Source: Dactylonectria macrodidyma (Eukaryota > Ascomycota > Sordariomycetes > Hypocreales > Nectriaceae). Taken from it: DNA of 64,000 nt. Under the pieces are notes generated by a model. It had not been told where the DNA came from. It searched no databases and was given only the letters and a program-made list of their open reading frames with translations. A program made the translations under genes and the position numbers. The stretch lies in the NCBI GenBank assembly GCA_020744425.1, contig JAGMUV010000004.1, positions 2,170,001 to 2,234,000 of the forward strand, written 5' to 3'. Positions within the stretch are counted from its first letter, which is position 1; each line of letters opens with the position of its first letter. Below, piece by piece: positions 23,162-34,284 of this stretch.

Positions 23162-25314
23162 ATGTTAGATTGGATCATTGATAATGAGGACCATTAACAT
23201 TGTGGCTTGACTGTCATCTCGTTCCCGAGATCTGTTTTCTTGTATTCGCCGATAGACCAAGGATAGACTTTTAAGGATGTTGCCATTGATTTCTTCACTG
23301 CCATGATAACCTGTATATCGCTTGTATAAGAATATTGCAGAATTACCTCGTGTCGCAATAACTAACTTCTCTTGAGCTGTAACTGTTTCAAGCAATGAAC
23401 ATGCCATTGGCACAGAAGTTCAGACCGGCTGACGGAGTCTGATCCCAACACTTTGCCCTCCCGCTGGTCGACAGGATGGACTGTCTGAGAGTGTGGGACA
23501 AAGCGGCTGGGCACGTCTTTCATATGCTAGTTCTCGTCCTTGCTTTGCGCATCATCAACCTATCTGTAGGCGTGCTAGCCTCTGACACAAGGACGGTACT
23601 TTGGGTATTGGGCGGACTTGACTAGTGCGATGCTTTATTAGCTGCTGACATCTAACAAAGGCTTCCACTACATCAACTTGTTGCTCAATGTTGCGCTGGT
23701 GGTTTTAAGCATCTTGGCGTGACGCCACACCCAAAGTGCAGCGCCGCGGTCGCAAACTAATCATGGCGGATGGGCGTCTTTGGGTAAGGATATGCTTACA
23801 TGCTGCCTGCTTATGATGCTTACAAGCCGCGTCCAGATGAACTGGACATATCAAGAAAAGACTACTAGACAAAACACTACAATACTACCGTACTCACATC
23901 TAGCCGTGTCACAATGGAGGACCGTATGAGGGGAATTTCCCACTTTGACAGCGCTTGATCGATGCCTGACGAGGACCAGAGCCACAACGCATTCTAACCA
24001 GCATTCGGGGCCCGGTGGCGCGAACCCGACACCTCAAAAACCCTACGCCTTCGCATTGACTTACCGATTCTCTTTCAGCCTCAAAGAACTCCAGGCCAGT
24101 GCTTCCCAAAGGCACATGCACCGCCCCGACACCATACCCAAGAGAGGCGGGAGGTTGAGCTGGTTTCCCCACTAAAAACCGGAAGGGCGGGCGGAGCTTT
24201 TATTCTTGGAGGGGTCGACAGACCAGCTTGTTCGGGTGGTCCAATCGTAGCGGGAGGGCATGAAGCTGCCAACCGGGGTCCAAATTCTGGTTGGGACATT
24301 TGCTGTCGAGCTTGAATAGATCGTCTGGCGATGATTTCCTTGGCTTTATTATTGCGGATGCTGGGAAGGTGGTTGGGTGTCATGGCACTGTGAGTTGTGA
24401 GCGTGAGATGCCGTGTCTTGAAGCCCAGGCCTTGCCTGGCACGAGTTAACGTATGCTTGCCCCCAGCCCTTGATCGGCATTGTTGGACCTTTGGTGATGG
24501 TGCTGATCCGATGCAACGATTGCCCCTCCCCGTCTCATCATCCATCCCGTCTAGCCACTCCATTCATCCCGTCCCGTCACCATTTCATTTCCTCGTACCA
24601 AAACGCAGATCCACCCAGGGCCGGTATTAGCACAGAAGAGCATTTGGAGGCCTCGCTCCCGGACACCAAATCCTTGCAGCAAGCATATGCCTATCCGCAA
24701 ATCCCAACTTATTCCAGGCTGGCTGGCGGCCCAATTTCGTCACTGGCCGTCGACGCAGTCAGCCTTGTGAAAACGCCACGGGCTGTCGCTCCCCCTCCCT
24801 CTCCCTCTCCCTCTGGGGCTGCATCACCTTTCCGGACTGGTGTCATACCAGTAAACGTAGTCGCAGGGCCTAAAATCGCCGGCGGACGCTTTCGATTCGT
24901 CCACGGGTGATGCTGTTGTTATCTTTATCCATGGGAGGCTCCTTCGATTCGCTTTCAGCCCTACGCCTAGACCCCCGTCGGCAGAGGCTATTGATGGCCT
25001 TAGCTCTTCAGCTTCCCCTCAGCCCCTTGCGCCGCAGTGCTTCCATGTGACTGCCGCCCAAGCAGCAATGGCGATGGTTGGGCGGGGGATTTGTGCTTTT
25101 TTTTGGTCTTTCGTGGCAGCCCTTTAAAGACAGGCCATGTCGCCCGCGTCATTGCCAGTCCTGTAGTTCATCAGATCATCTCACATCCTTCTCGTCACTT
25201 CTTACCGTTTGCTTTGCCCCCTCATCGAGCGACCTTTGTCACAGTTCCCGCAACGCCAGACGATTCACTCTTTCCCTCTCCCAACACAATACTTCCCGAT
25301 AACCCGACATCACA
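23162..25314. other. Intergenic region (2.15 kb)
   Basis: Between the GH17 gene and the LURP-one-like gene. Includes a CCCTCT microsatellite-like run near 24790-24817 and a pyrimidine-rich leader close to 25280. The open frames present (for example 24470-24910) show no family signature and were not called. Confidence 0.45.
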
Positions 25315-25987
25315 ATGGCCGCCGCCTTCCAGCTCCCTCCCGCCCCGCGCGAGTTCGCCATCTTCGACCAGCTGGTGGCGCGCCAGTCGGAGACGCTGAT
25401 CCTGCGCGAGAAAGTGCTCTCCTTGACCGGCGATAGCTTCGAGATCAAGCTGGCCAACGGGCAGCCCATCCTCAAGGTCGAGGGTAAGCTCATGTCCATC
25501 TCGGGCCGCAAGTCCATCTACGACATGGCAGGCACCCACCTGTTCGACATCTGCAAGGAGCATCTGCACATCCACACCACCTTTGCCATCCAGTCGCCCC
25601 AGGGCCAGAAGCTCATGGAGGTCAAGAGTGGCTTCAAGCGTGAGTTTCCTCTAATTCGCCTTCTCCGTGTTGGGGGTTCGTAGCGGGTGAGATCCAGTTG
25701 CTGACAGCCCGCGTACAGTCCTCGGATCCAAGGCCACGGCCACCTTCACCTCTTCCAAGGGCGTCGCCGAGACGCTCACCATGAAGGGCAACTGGGTCGA
25801 CTACTCAGCCGAGATCCACGACCAGGGCAGCAATGCCCTGGTTGGCCGCATCGACCGCAAGGTCCTGAGCGGTCGCGATCTCCTGTTCGGCCAGCAGACG
25901 TACGCCTTGACGGTCGCGCCCGGTGTGGACCTGGCCCTGATGGCTGCTCTGTGCATCTGCATGGACGAGAAGAACAACGAGAAGTAA
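25315..25987 (+). CDS. LURP-one-related (tubby C-terminal-like) protein
   Basis: Two exons (25315-25639, 25719-25987) encode 197 residues, the usual size of LURP-one-related proteins. The fold markers are visible: an N-terminal strand with PAPREFAIFDQLVARQSETL, a central MSISGRKSIYDMAG turn, then paired strands with GNWVDYSAEIHD and VGRIDRKVLSGRDLLFGQQTY. The C-terminal VAPGVDLALMAALCICMDE helix is the one buried in the tubby-like barrel. There is no signal peptide or membrane segment, so it should be cytosolic or attached to phosphoinositide membranes. Biochemical role in fungi unknown. Start ATG at 25315 is in good context (CACAATGGCC). Confidence 0.85.
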
Positions 25988-27783
25988 GGCAATGGCTGCG
26001 TTATTCTAGTATGACGAGGACAGCGACGGAGGCGGAGGCGTGAACGACAGATACCCACCCAACTTGATGATAGTAAAATAGGCACGAGGTCTTGTATACG
26101 CATCAGTTTCATGATTCTTTGGCCTTTGATGAGATATGTAATGATGACGTTTGGTTCTTACGGCTTGAGCCTATGGCAGCATAGTTTGTTAGGTTGAACC
26201 GATGCCAGGACGGCTTCCGTTGAGCAGAGAGCTCTAGCCAGAGCCAGTAGTTTGTTGACAATCAGGGGAAAAGAAGATTTCGGCATTAGCGTTAGCATGA
26301 GCAGAAGAGTTTGTATAGCAGAAAATTACAACAGATCAGGAATTCTCTCTCTGTCTGTCTCGTACAATGGGTCAAAGCAAGCATGGGCCAACGTTTGTCC
26401 GTAACATCTCCTGAAGAGTAAAGAACCACGAGTCAAACATAACCTCTCCAACCCCGTCAAAACACCAACCTCCCTCTACGTCGCCGCTTAATGATGACGG
26501 TCCATCCGCCTCTTGGCGCCCTGCACGCCAAGCTCTACACTATTCGCGTCCTCTCCCAGTATCCCCGTCTGACCGCGCTTCGTTCGGCACCCAGGATCCG
26601 AGCGAACAAGTCTTGACTCCCAAGAACAAGCTTCCTGGGAGCCGAATGCTTGTTTCAAGTCCCCCCGATTCAATGAGCTTAAAAAGAGGCTTATCGAGAC
26701 TTCTACCGTCCTCCTGGTCATATATATGTTGTGCATTTCTTCCCTTGTTTTTTTTGGGTCGCGATGCCGATACTTGCGATCCGGTGTTAGTCGGAGGTTT
26801 GATGGCCCGGAAGTCGCGAGTACATGTTCTATGCAGAGCTGTTGCGGGCGGTCTTTACGACACAGCCTCAATGGGGCCAACCCTGTGCGAGTTTTCTGCG
26901 TTTACCGCTTTCTCTTGCCGTGCGTACGTTCGTTCCGACCAAATGCGCACATCGGTGCGAAAAGCTTCAACTCCAGTTTGTGTGTGGCAGGTTGCACGAC
27001 TGTTTTCTCCTCCACCCGACTCGCTGCAGCCAAGAACCTCAAACAGCAGCCAAGAAACTCCCAAGCAACAGCCAAGAAGCAGGGCCCCCTTCCGGAACCA
27101 CAAAATTGGGCTGTGCAAAAAGGACAAAATGCAACAGCACGCAATCATTCCCCCAGAGACAGAGAGACAAGTCCCGTAAGGCCCCAAGGCCCGTCCAGAA
27201 CGCCGGTGCGCAGGCGCCCGGGTGAGACGAAGTGGAGCGCGGGCGTCTTGGCTCGGTGCCGATAAGCGAAAGATGCCTGTTCAAGCCGCCTCAGAGGGCG
27301 GCTGCCAAGGACCGAACGGCCGGGGTCGTTGCGGCCAAGATGCCATGGCCTGAGGGTTAACTTGCCAAGCTGAGGGTCGAATTGCCAAGCCGTGGAGACT
27401 CGCTCTGGGCAATGGACAAGGTGCAAACATTCTGCCGTCGCCAATGAGCTTCCATGACAAGCTTGACATTTGTTCCATGAAAACACATCTGACAACATGA
27501 GAACCCAAAGGGGCAGTGCTTGCCAAGACGACATTGCCAAGCCGCCATGCCGACAACTACAGTTATGCACGGAGAAGTCACACGGAGGCACGGGATGCAA
27601 TATACAATATACAACGTATGAGTGAAAAAAAAAGATGGTGTTCAATGCCTAACGGAAAGTTCCTAAACTGCTATGCACCTGGCCCTGCCCTTGCTCTACA
27701 AGCTTAAACTTGTTTCGGATATCAGAAATGTCGTGCGCGCGTGTGTGGTCATGGCTCATCAGATAGACAGACAAATCGACAGC
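25988..27783. other. Intergenic region between convergent genes (1.8 kb)
   Basis: Lies between the stops of the LURP-one-like gene and the WW-domain gene. It contains several overlapping short open frames (26.5-27.6 kb) without start context, introns or family motifs. No RNA gene seen. Confidence 0.45.
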
Positions 27784-28996
27784 TTAGTCCTCGTAGACTT
27801 CCTCGTACGTCTCTTCGTACTCCTCGCGGGCCTCCTCAATATCACTCTGGCTAGCATCTGAGTCGGCAAGGGCTTCCTCGTACTCCTCACGGGCCTCCTG
27901 CACGTCCTCGCGGTCACTTGAGGAGACGGAGCTGCCATCCGCATCGGTGGCGGGGAGCACGGCAGGTGGGCCATCGTCGTCTCCATATCCAGCAGGGGGC
28001 GCTTCCGACTCGTATGTGTTGTAAGTGTTGTATGTGTTGTATTCGGCAGCGGGGGGGGCAGCAGCAGGAGCGGCGGCGGCGGCTGCTTGGTGCTCATCAT
28101 CGCTGTCGTCGAGCGCGTTAGCGATAAGGGCACCGCCGATGGCACCGACGGCGAGACCACCAGCAGCACCCATGAGCATGTTCTTCTTATCACTGCTCTT
28201 GTTCTCGCCGCGTTCGCCATCGTGGCTGTAGCCTTGGTCGTGTCCACCGCCGTAGCCTTGGTTGTAGCCCTGACCTTGGTTGTAGCCTTGACCGTAGCCT
28301 TGACCTTGGCCGTAACCGCCCTGGCCGTAGCCTTGGTCGTGTCCTCCATATCCGCGAGTGTCTTGTCCACCGCCGTACTCACCACCGTGGCCAGAGGGAG
28401 GGGCACCATATCCAGGGGCGCCTCCGTAGCCAGGAGAGGGAGACCCATAGCCGCCTCCACCGTGGGACGGGGCACCGTATCCGGGGGCGCCCCCGCCTCC
28501 ATAGCCGCCGTGGTCACCGCCGTAGCCACGAGAGCCGTCAGAGGGGTGCGAGTCCATGGGAGGGCGGGAATCAGGAGGAGGGACGGGTGGGGCATTGTAA
28601 ACCCGGGGAGCCTCCCACTGGGAGCGACCAGTGGCTATTTCGACATAGAACCAGCGCTGGTGCTCCTGGTTGAACTGGGCAGTCCAGCCCTCGGGCAGAG
28701 GAGGCTTGTCAGAGGGGGGTTGATAACTGGGCACGGGAGGAGTGGCGTTGTACTGTGCGGGAGGAGGACCTCCCTGGCCACTCTCGCCATGGTAGCCGTA
28801 GCCGCGCTGGCCTAAGAGACGAGGTTTGTTAGTTGACGAAACATTGGGCAAAAAACACAGCCAGAGCCATAGAGGTAGATAACTAATGGGAGAAAAACTC
28901 ACCCTCAGGAGGCGCAGAGGAAGCAGATTCCTCTTTCTTATCGCCTCCGATGCCGAGATCTTCCAACTGACTGGTGAGCTTCTTGAAGAAAGACAT
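27784..28996 (-). CDS. WWM1: WW-domain protein, Wwm1-like, with Gly/Tyr-rich region and glycine zipper
   Basis: Two exons (28996-28903, 28811-27784) encode 373 residues. One WW domain spans about residues 69-101 (LPEGWTAQF ... GRSQWEAP), with Trp74 and Trp97. A Pro-rich stretch (PPVPPPDSRPP) follows. Residues about 120-245 are low complexity, built on GYGG and QGYGQG units. Next comes a glycine-zipper helix (MLMGAAGGLAVGAIGGALIA, about 247-268), an Ala-rich stretch, a thrice-repeated YNT unit and a strongly acidic C-terminus (EEYEETYEEVYED). The N-terminal MSFFKKLTSQLEDLG is amphipathic. WW domains bind Pro-rich ligands. In yeast, Wwm1 is known to bind the metacaspase Mca1; the homology is inferred from the WW domain and architecture. 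The metacaspase gene is the divergent neighbour. The frame stays open upstream of the splice acceptor at 28811, but that extension is intron sequence. Confidence 0.82.
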
Positions 28997-30845
28997 GGTG
29001 TGTGGTGGGGTGGAATTGGCCTCTGATAGAGGACGGTTTCCGGTGTTGAGATGTGTTTGGGTGGTGGAAAAGGACGAAGAAGAGGATAAAGGGATAAGGA
29101 AGAAAGGAAGAGAAGCAAAAAGAGGGAAAGGCGTGAAGAAATAGGCCTCACTGGGGGGCGGCCTCTTTGATGTTTGACGGGAGGACTGGGTGTAAGCTCG
29201 TGGGTGCAGCTGGCACTCGGATAGCTGGCAGTTGGCACTCTGTTGGGGAGGGTGGAGATTGTGGATGCGGGCAACTGGCAACTGGCAACCAATAAAGGCA
29301 AGTGAGTTACAGTCATCGTTGACGTTCAGGTACCTGCAGGCAATGACTGTGCAAAGGCAAGTGCGGCTGTGCGCATCTTGGTTCCTTGGCTTTGTCACAG
29401 ACTGACACAGATTCACACGCGGCCATCGTGTGAGTGACACTTTTTGCAGTGAGTGATGCTGCATCCCATCATCCATGCTCCCGTAGGCTAGGGCCATGCG
29501 ACCCCCTAGTAGGTACAAAGTACGGGGCGACCATTCACTGAAGAGCGTGGCCGTAACTGGCACCCTTGGCGGGCCGTTCCGGCGGGGCAGTGGACCCTGA
29601 ACACTGGCGTAGAGCACTATCCAAGCACTGGCTTTCCGTGAGTGGACGATTGGACGGTTTTAGAGGCCGTTCTCAGACAATATCAGCCTCTGGGACCTCA
29701 AGGTAACATTTGGCTGAGGCCATTGGCGACTGCACTTAGGACCGAGGTATAGGTATTTGGTACTATACCATCTGCACAGGCAAGCGGAAATATGGAGCAA
29801 CAGGGAGGTGCACGCTCGTTGCGAAAAATGTCTCCCCCTCTCACGCAGCTCATACGGCGGTTAGCGGGACGCACGCAAGTAGGCATGGGCATGGTGCCAA
29901 GGCTCTTGTCCTGTCATGGGAGGGAGGGCATCGTGTATCATGTATCATGTATCCAGTACAGCACCGACCCTCACATGCCTCCTCCCTCCTCCATCCTTCC
30001 CTCCCTCCCGCTTCTGCCGTACGTGGCATGTTATTTGCCCGGTATCAAGAACGAGCACGGGCTGCCGCCAAGGCGCAGTCCAGGTAAATGCGCGCAATCT
30101 CTGGACCGCAGCCGGGATTTTCAGGGGTCCTGCGGACATGTGTTTCGACGGAAGTTCGTCCAGACGACATCATGATGGAGGGGCGGCGGGCGATGTTGAT
30201 GGTTTGCTGCGACTCTGTGAGGGAGGGGGAGGGGCAGCTGCAGCGCGCGCCAAGACACAGGGAGGCCGCCCCCCACAATGTCACCTCGTAGCGGTCGCCT
30301 TGTAGCGGTCGCCTCGAATATCTCCAGGGAAAGCAGACCACAGGGATGGTAAGACTTGATTGTATCACGTACTACGTACGCGTACCTAATGCTCTTGGCA
30401 CCGCTGGGATTCACTACTTCGGAGTCATTGGGAGTCACTGCCAAGCCCGCAGCCTCCAGCCTCCCTCCTCACACGCAGGGTTGGGTGCTCTCATGGTTCC
30501 AACTGGCCAACTGGTCCCATTAGCTCGTAGTGGACGATCAGCCCAAGATGTCCGAAGTAGGGCCCCAAGCTGACCCCGCCATGCTCACCAGTAGCGCCCG
30601 CTAGCCCTTGGAGCTGTCCGGGTCGCATGGAAGACAGCCCGTGGACCCCGCTTCCGAACGCGTGCCTAGGCCTCCCAACTTCATACTCCGACGGCCAACC
30701 TGGCAACCTGCCACAACAAGATCCTGCGGTGGCATTGACTGCTCCATACTCTACTTCGCATCCGCACCTAACCCTTTGCCTCTTTACCCCCCGGCTCTCT
30801 CTCCCCGGCGACAAGACCGCTCGAGCGTTCCCTCTTCCGACAATC
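28997..30845. other. Divergent intergenic region between WW-domain and metacaspase genes (1.85 kb)
   Basis: Shared upstream region of the leftward WW-domain gene and the rightward metacaspase gene. It contains polypurine/polypyrimidine runs (29080-29130), a short TGTATCA triplet repeat near 29934-29954 and a GC-rich stretch. No coding region is supported, although many short open frames overlap here. Confidence 0.45.
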
Positions 30846-32494
30846 ATGTCCTACTATCCCGGTCAGGGCCATCACGGCTCGCAGGGCCACCAAGGTGGTG
30901 GCTACGGAGGCGGCGGCGGCTACGGAGGAGGTGGTGGTGGTTATGAAGGCGGCGGCGGCGGCGGTTATGGAGGAGGTGGAGGCGGTTACGGAGGAGGAGG
31001 TGGTGGTAACTATGGAGGAGGAGGCGGTAATTATGGGGGAGGAGGTGGTGGTAACTATGGAGGAGGAGGCGGTAATTATGGGGGAGGTGGTGGTGGTTAC
31101 GGAGGAGGCGGAGGTTACGGAGGCGGCGGCGGCGGCGGCTACGCTCCTCCTCCCGGTCCTCCTCCCTCCGGCTATGGGCCTCCCTCCGGCTACGCTCCTC
31201 CTTCTGGACCTCCTCCTCAAAACTGGGGCGGCGGCGGTGGTGGTGGATATAACCAGTATCAGGCTCCCTCACACGCCCCTCCTCAGAGTCTCGACGCCTA
31301 CGGACATCCTATCCAGCACTCCAACTACGCCGCCCACGCTCGAGCCGGCCCTCCTCCGCCGTCGGTGCCCCAGCAGTTCGGCCACGGCGCACCCGATAAC
31401 TATACCTTCCAGTACTCCAACTGTACTGGTCGTCGCAAGGCTTTGCTCATTGGCATCAACTACTTTGGCCAGAGTGGCGAGCTGCGCGGCTGCATCAACG
31501 ATGTTCACAACGTCTCGAGCTTCCTCATCGAGCGATACGGCTACAAGCGTGAGGACATGGTCATCTTGACTGATGACCAGTCTAACCCCGTCATGCAGCC
31601 TACAAAGGGGAACATTATTCGCGCAATGGGCTGGCTCGTTAAGAACGCCCAGCCAAACGACGCCTTATTCCTCCACTACTCTGGTGAGTTTGTACAGAGC
31701 CCATTGCTGACCTAGCCAATCTGACCGCGCCCGTAATACAGGACATGGCGGACAGACCGAAGACGCGGACGGCGACGAGGATGATGGATACGACGAGGTT
31801 ATCTACCCTGTCGACTTTAAGCAAGCCGGCCACATTGTCGACGACGAGATTCATTTCCACGTTGTCAAGCCTCTTCAGGCCGGTGTCCGTCTGACAGCCA
31901 TCTTCGACTCGTGCCACTCGGCCACTGTTATGGACCTGCCCTATGTCTACTCCACCAAGGGCATCCTCAAGGAGCCCAACCTAGCCAAGGAAGCTGGTCA
32001 AGGTCTGCTAAGCGCATTTACATCCTACGCCTCTGGCGATGTCGGTGGCGCAGCAAGCTCCATCTTTAACATCGCCAAGTCGGCATTTACTGGCGATGCT
32101 GCCTACGAAAAGACCAAGGACACGCGAACCTCTCCCGCTGATGTCATCATGTGGTCCGGTAGCAAAGACGACCAGACTTCGTGAGCTATACCCCAAAGCC
32201 AATGCTATCCGAAAGACGCGCACTAACTTGTTGCCTAACAGTGCCGATGCCACAATTAACGCCAAGGCTACCGGCGCCATGTCTTGGGCTTTCATCTCGG
32301 CCATCAAACAGAACCCCCAACAGAGCTACGTTGAGCTTCTAAACAGTGTCCGCGAGATTCTTGAGACCAAGTACACCCAGAAGCCTCAGCTGTCGTGTAG
32401 TCATCCCCTTGGTCAGTCACACCCTACAGAACGTCTGCCCTCATGATTTGCTAACCCGTAGCGTTTAGATGTCGATCTTCTGTTTGTCATGTAA
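30846..32494 (+). CDS. MCA1: Metacaspase (type I, C14B) with glycine-rich prodomain
   Basis: Four exons (30846-31683, 31742-32180, 32242-32411, 32469-32494) give 490 residues. The N-terminal prodomain is extreme low complexity: from about residue 18 to 100 it is GGGY/GGGN units, followed by Pro/Tyr-rich PPSGYAPPS units. The protease domain starts at about 195 ([19 protein letters not shown]). The catalytic dyad is intact: His281 in [11 protein letters not shown], spliced across intron 1, and Cys337 in FDSCHS. The Asp-rich loop after the His fits Ca2+ binding. The last exon has 26 coding bases and restores the conserved ending LLFVM. Metacaspases cut after Lys/Arg, are calcium dependent, and act in proteostasis and cell death. 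Confidence 0.93.
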
Positions 32495-33179
32495 CGAGGG
32501 GCTTTGGGGCTAGTAATACAAGCGTTATGGTTTGTTGCAAACTAGCAACGACATGATGTGATGCAGTTAGCTCGAATCTAACAAAAACAGCATGAGATAA
32601 GTAAGAGAAACCTTATAGCATGTGTGAAATCTTCAAGTCGGCATTCACATACATGGTTTAGACAACCTACCGTATAGAAGAGATGGGCATTGAATTATGG
32701 TAAGCTTCCGATAATTAACAATCTGCAAATTGACGCACCTCTCACTTTGAGAATTGAAAGAGATGTTGGTCACGACATTCCGGAGTTCCGGAAGCGCCCC
32801 CCATTTCAGGAATGGCACGCCGTAAAGAAGTTCCTCTTCATTGCGCATTCGGTGTATGTCGTTATTCGCGACTCGCCCACAAAGCATTGGACAATTTGGT
32901 CCTTTAGGCAGGGATGGGAACCTATTCATCTTCTGGGTGTCAAACTTGAAGGAACATGGTTTAATAGACTGTAAGTGAATGTAGAAGCTGAGTAACAGCT
33001 TTAGATATGAAATGTCGACCATGAAAGCCCATTCCGATCGCAAAATTTAGGAGACTTTTCGTTCCACAATACTCCCGGGAGTCGGGATGAATCATGTACT
33101 TGGCTGTATTAGGGTGTCGGGGGCATGGGAAGCAAGCTGTGCTTTACAGCCCCTTAAACAACCTACCATATAAGCTGGC

Positions 33180-33443
33180 GTGGTCAATACACCGTATGGA
33201 ATTATTTTTACTAAAAAAGAAGTTGTGGTCGTTCGCTTCTTCCGCGACGATGTGAACGCCGCCAAGATCGGAGTTGAGTGGCAGGCATGTCTACGGAACG
33301 TATCCGGCGACGGCATCTTCACTGCACGTCACTCTATCTGGTCACTGGCTACTATCTGCTTTAATACAGAGCACAGTTTTATCCAAGCTCGAAGGGAAAA
33401 TTCGCCGCTCAGCCTTTGGTGGAAACAAAAAAATTGCAGGTAG
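33180..33443 (+). pseudogene. Possible remnant of a protein-coding gene
   Basis: An 87-codon frame with a strand-like segment (NTPYGIIFTKKEVVVVRF) followed by an alternating hydrophobic stretch (ARHSIWSLATICF). This resembles the lid region seen in some fungal kinase-like proteins (aromatic-Gly-hydrophobic-IITDKEV type). It begins only after an in-frame TAA at 33171, has no ATG and no plausible splice acceptor, and stops without a domain. If real it is a fragment. Resemblance is from memory and weak. Confidence 0.2.
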
Positions 33444-33711
33444 AGAGGTGCACGAGCACCCAATATCCCGACAGATCCTCGTTTACAAGCTCTCTGGGGC
33501 GAGATATCATGACGAACAGGAGACAGGACTGCTGCCTAAGCAAGCAACGTTCCAGAGAAGTAGAGTAGTAAACCCGCAACATGTGTAGTTATTAATGGAC
33601 GAGACTAGTATACACGCATTGGATTTCGCGGCAATCGGTTCGACGATGGCGATGTTCGATTCAAGTCATAAGTATATAGTCTATTTTATGAAAGCCCACA
33701 ACATCAAAAAA

Positions 33712-33784
33712 GGTTCGATAGCTCAGTGGTACGAGCGAGGGATTGCAGATCCCTAGGTCGCGTGTTCGATCCACGCTCGAACCT
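33712..33784 (+). tRNA. tRNA-Cys (anticodon GCA), no intron
   Basis: Acceptor stem GGTTCGA pairs with TCGAACC (33712-33718 with 33777-33783). The D arm holds TAGCTCAGTGGT. The anticodon stem AGGGA/TCCCT encloses the loop TTGCAGA, giving anticodon GCA. The T loop is GTTCGATCC. All arms pair and length is 73. Confidence 0.95.
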
Positions 33785-34284
33785 TCCAAATTCTCTTTTT
33801 GATACTGCGGGTGAGATCCATGCTACGACTTCTTTTTGCTATATATAGCAGTACCTTCGTTCGCCTGCATCACGACTTGCCCCTAGCTAATGCTGCCTTA
33901 AATTATGCGGTCATCACAAAACTAGTCTTGTCAAGTGTAGTATTAATTAAGTAAGGCCGATTTGAAAGCCACAAATACGTGGAGTGAGACACTCCATCAC
34001 CAGTCAACGCGCAAGCTGCATTGATAGACTGGCAACCCGTATTTGGACAGTTTCCGCCCCCAACCAATGGCTACCCAGACAGCAAGCCATGTAACCATCC
34101 AAGCCATCCTCCCTTGGGTAGGTAACCATCGGGATTTGCCGTAGGTATGTACTAAATTACCAGATAGGCAAGCCACTCATCCTTATAAGGCTGGGAGCCT
34201 CGCCGACCAGGTTGTATCAGACCTTCATCCCTCTCGCTACCCCGCCTCGTTGTCTTGTATTTTCGCTTGAATCCGTTGGGTAGA

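Larger units (their letters stand above)
32495..34284. other. AT-rich intergenic stretch with tRNA-Cys
   Basis: 1.8 kb between metacaspase and CorA-like genes. It contains tRNA-Cys (33712-33784) and a possible decayed coding fragment (33180-33443). The open frames at 32645-33043 (minus) and 32690-32974 (plus) overlap each other and show no signature that lets me choose one. Confidence 0.45.

Noticed and set aside
22570..23178. 202-codon open frame antisense to the GH17 gene
   Set aside because: It is a Glu/Val/Pro/Ser repeat created by the complement of the Ser/Thr-rich region.
26488..27645. Several overlapping 80-190-codon frames
   Set aside because: No start context, splice logic or family motif; both strands are equally open.
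28812..29316. N-terminal extension of the WW protein through the open frame up to 29316
   Set aside because: A strong intron (GTGAGT, CTAAC, TTAG) and exon MSFFKKL explain the start; the extension is hydrophobic/Ser-rich noise from intron and leader.
30894..31140. Regular repeats that could suggest an array
   Set aside because: They are in-frame glycine codons of the metacaspase prodomain, with no spacer structure.
30844..31272. Antisense open frames across the metacaspase Gly repeats
   Set aside because: Low-complexity shadows of GGN codons in other frames.
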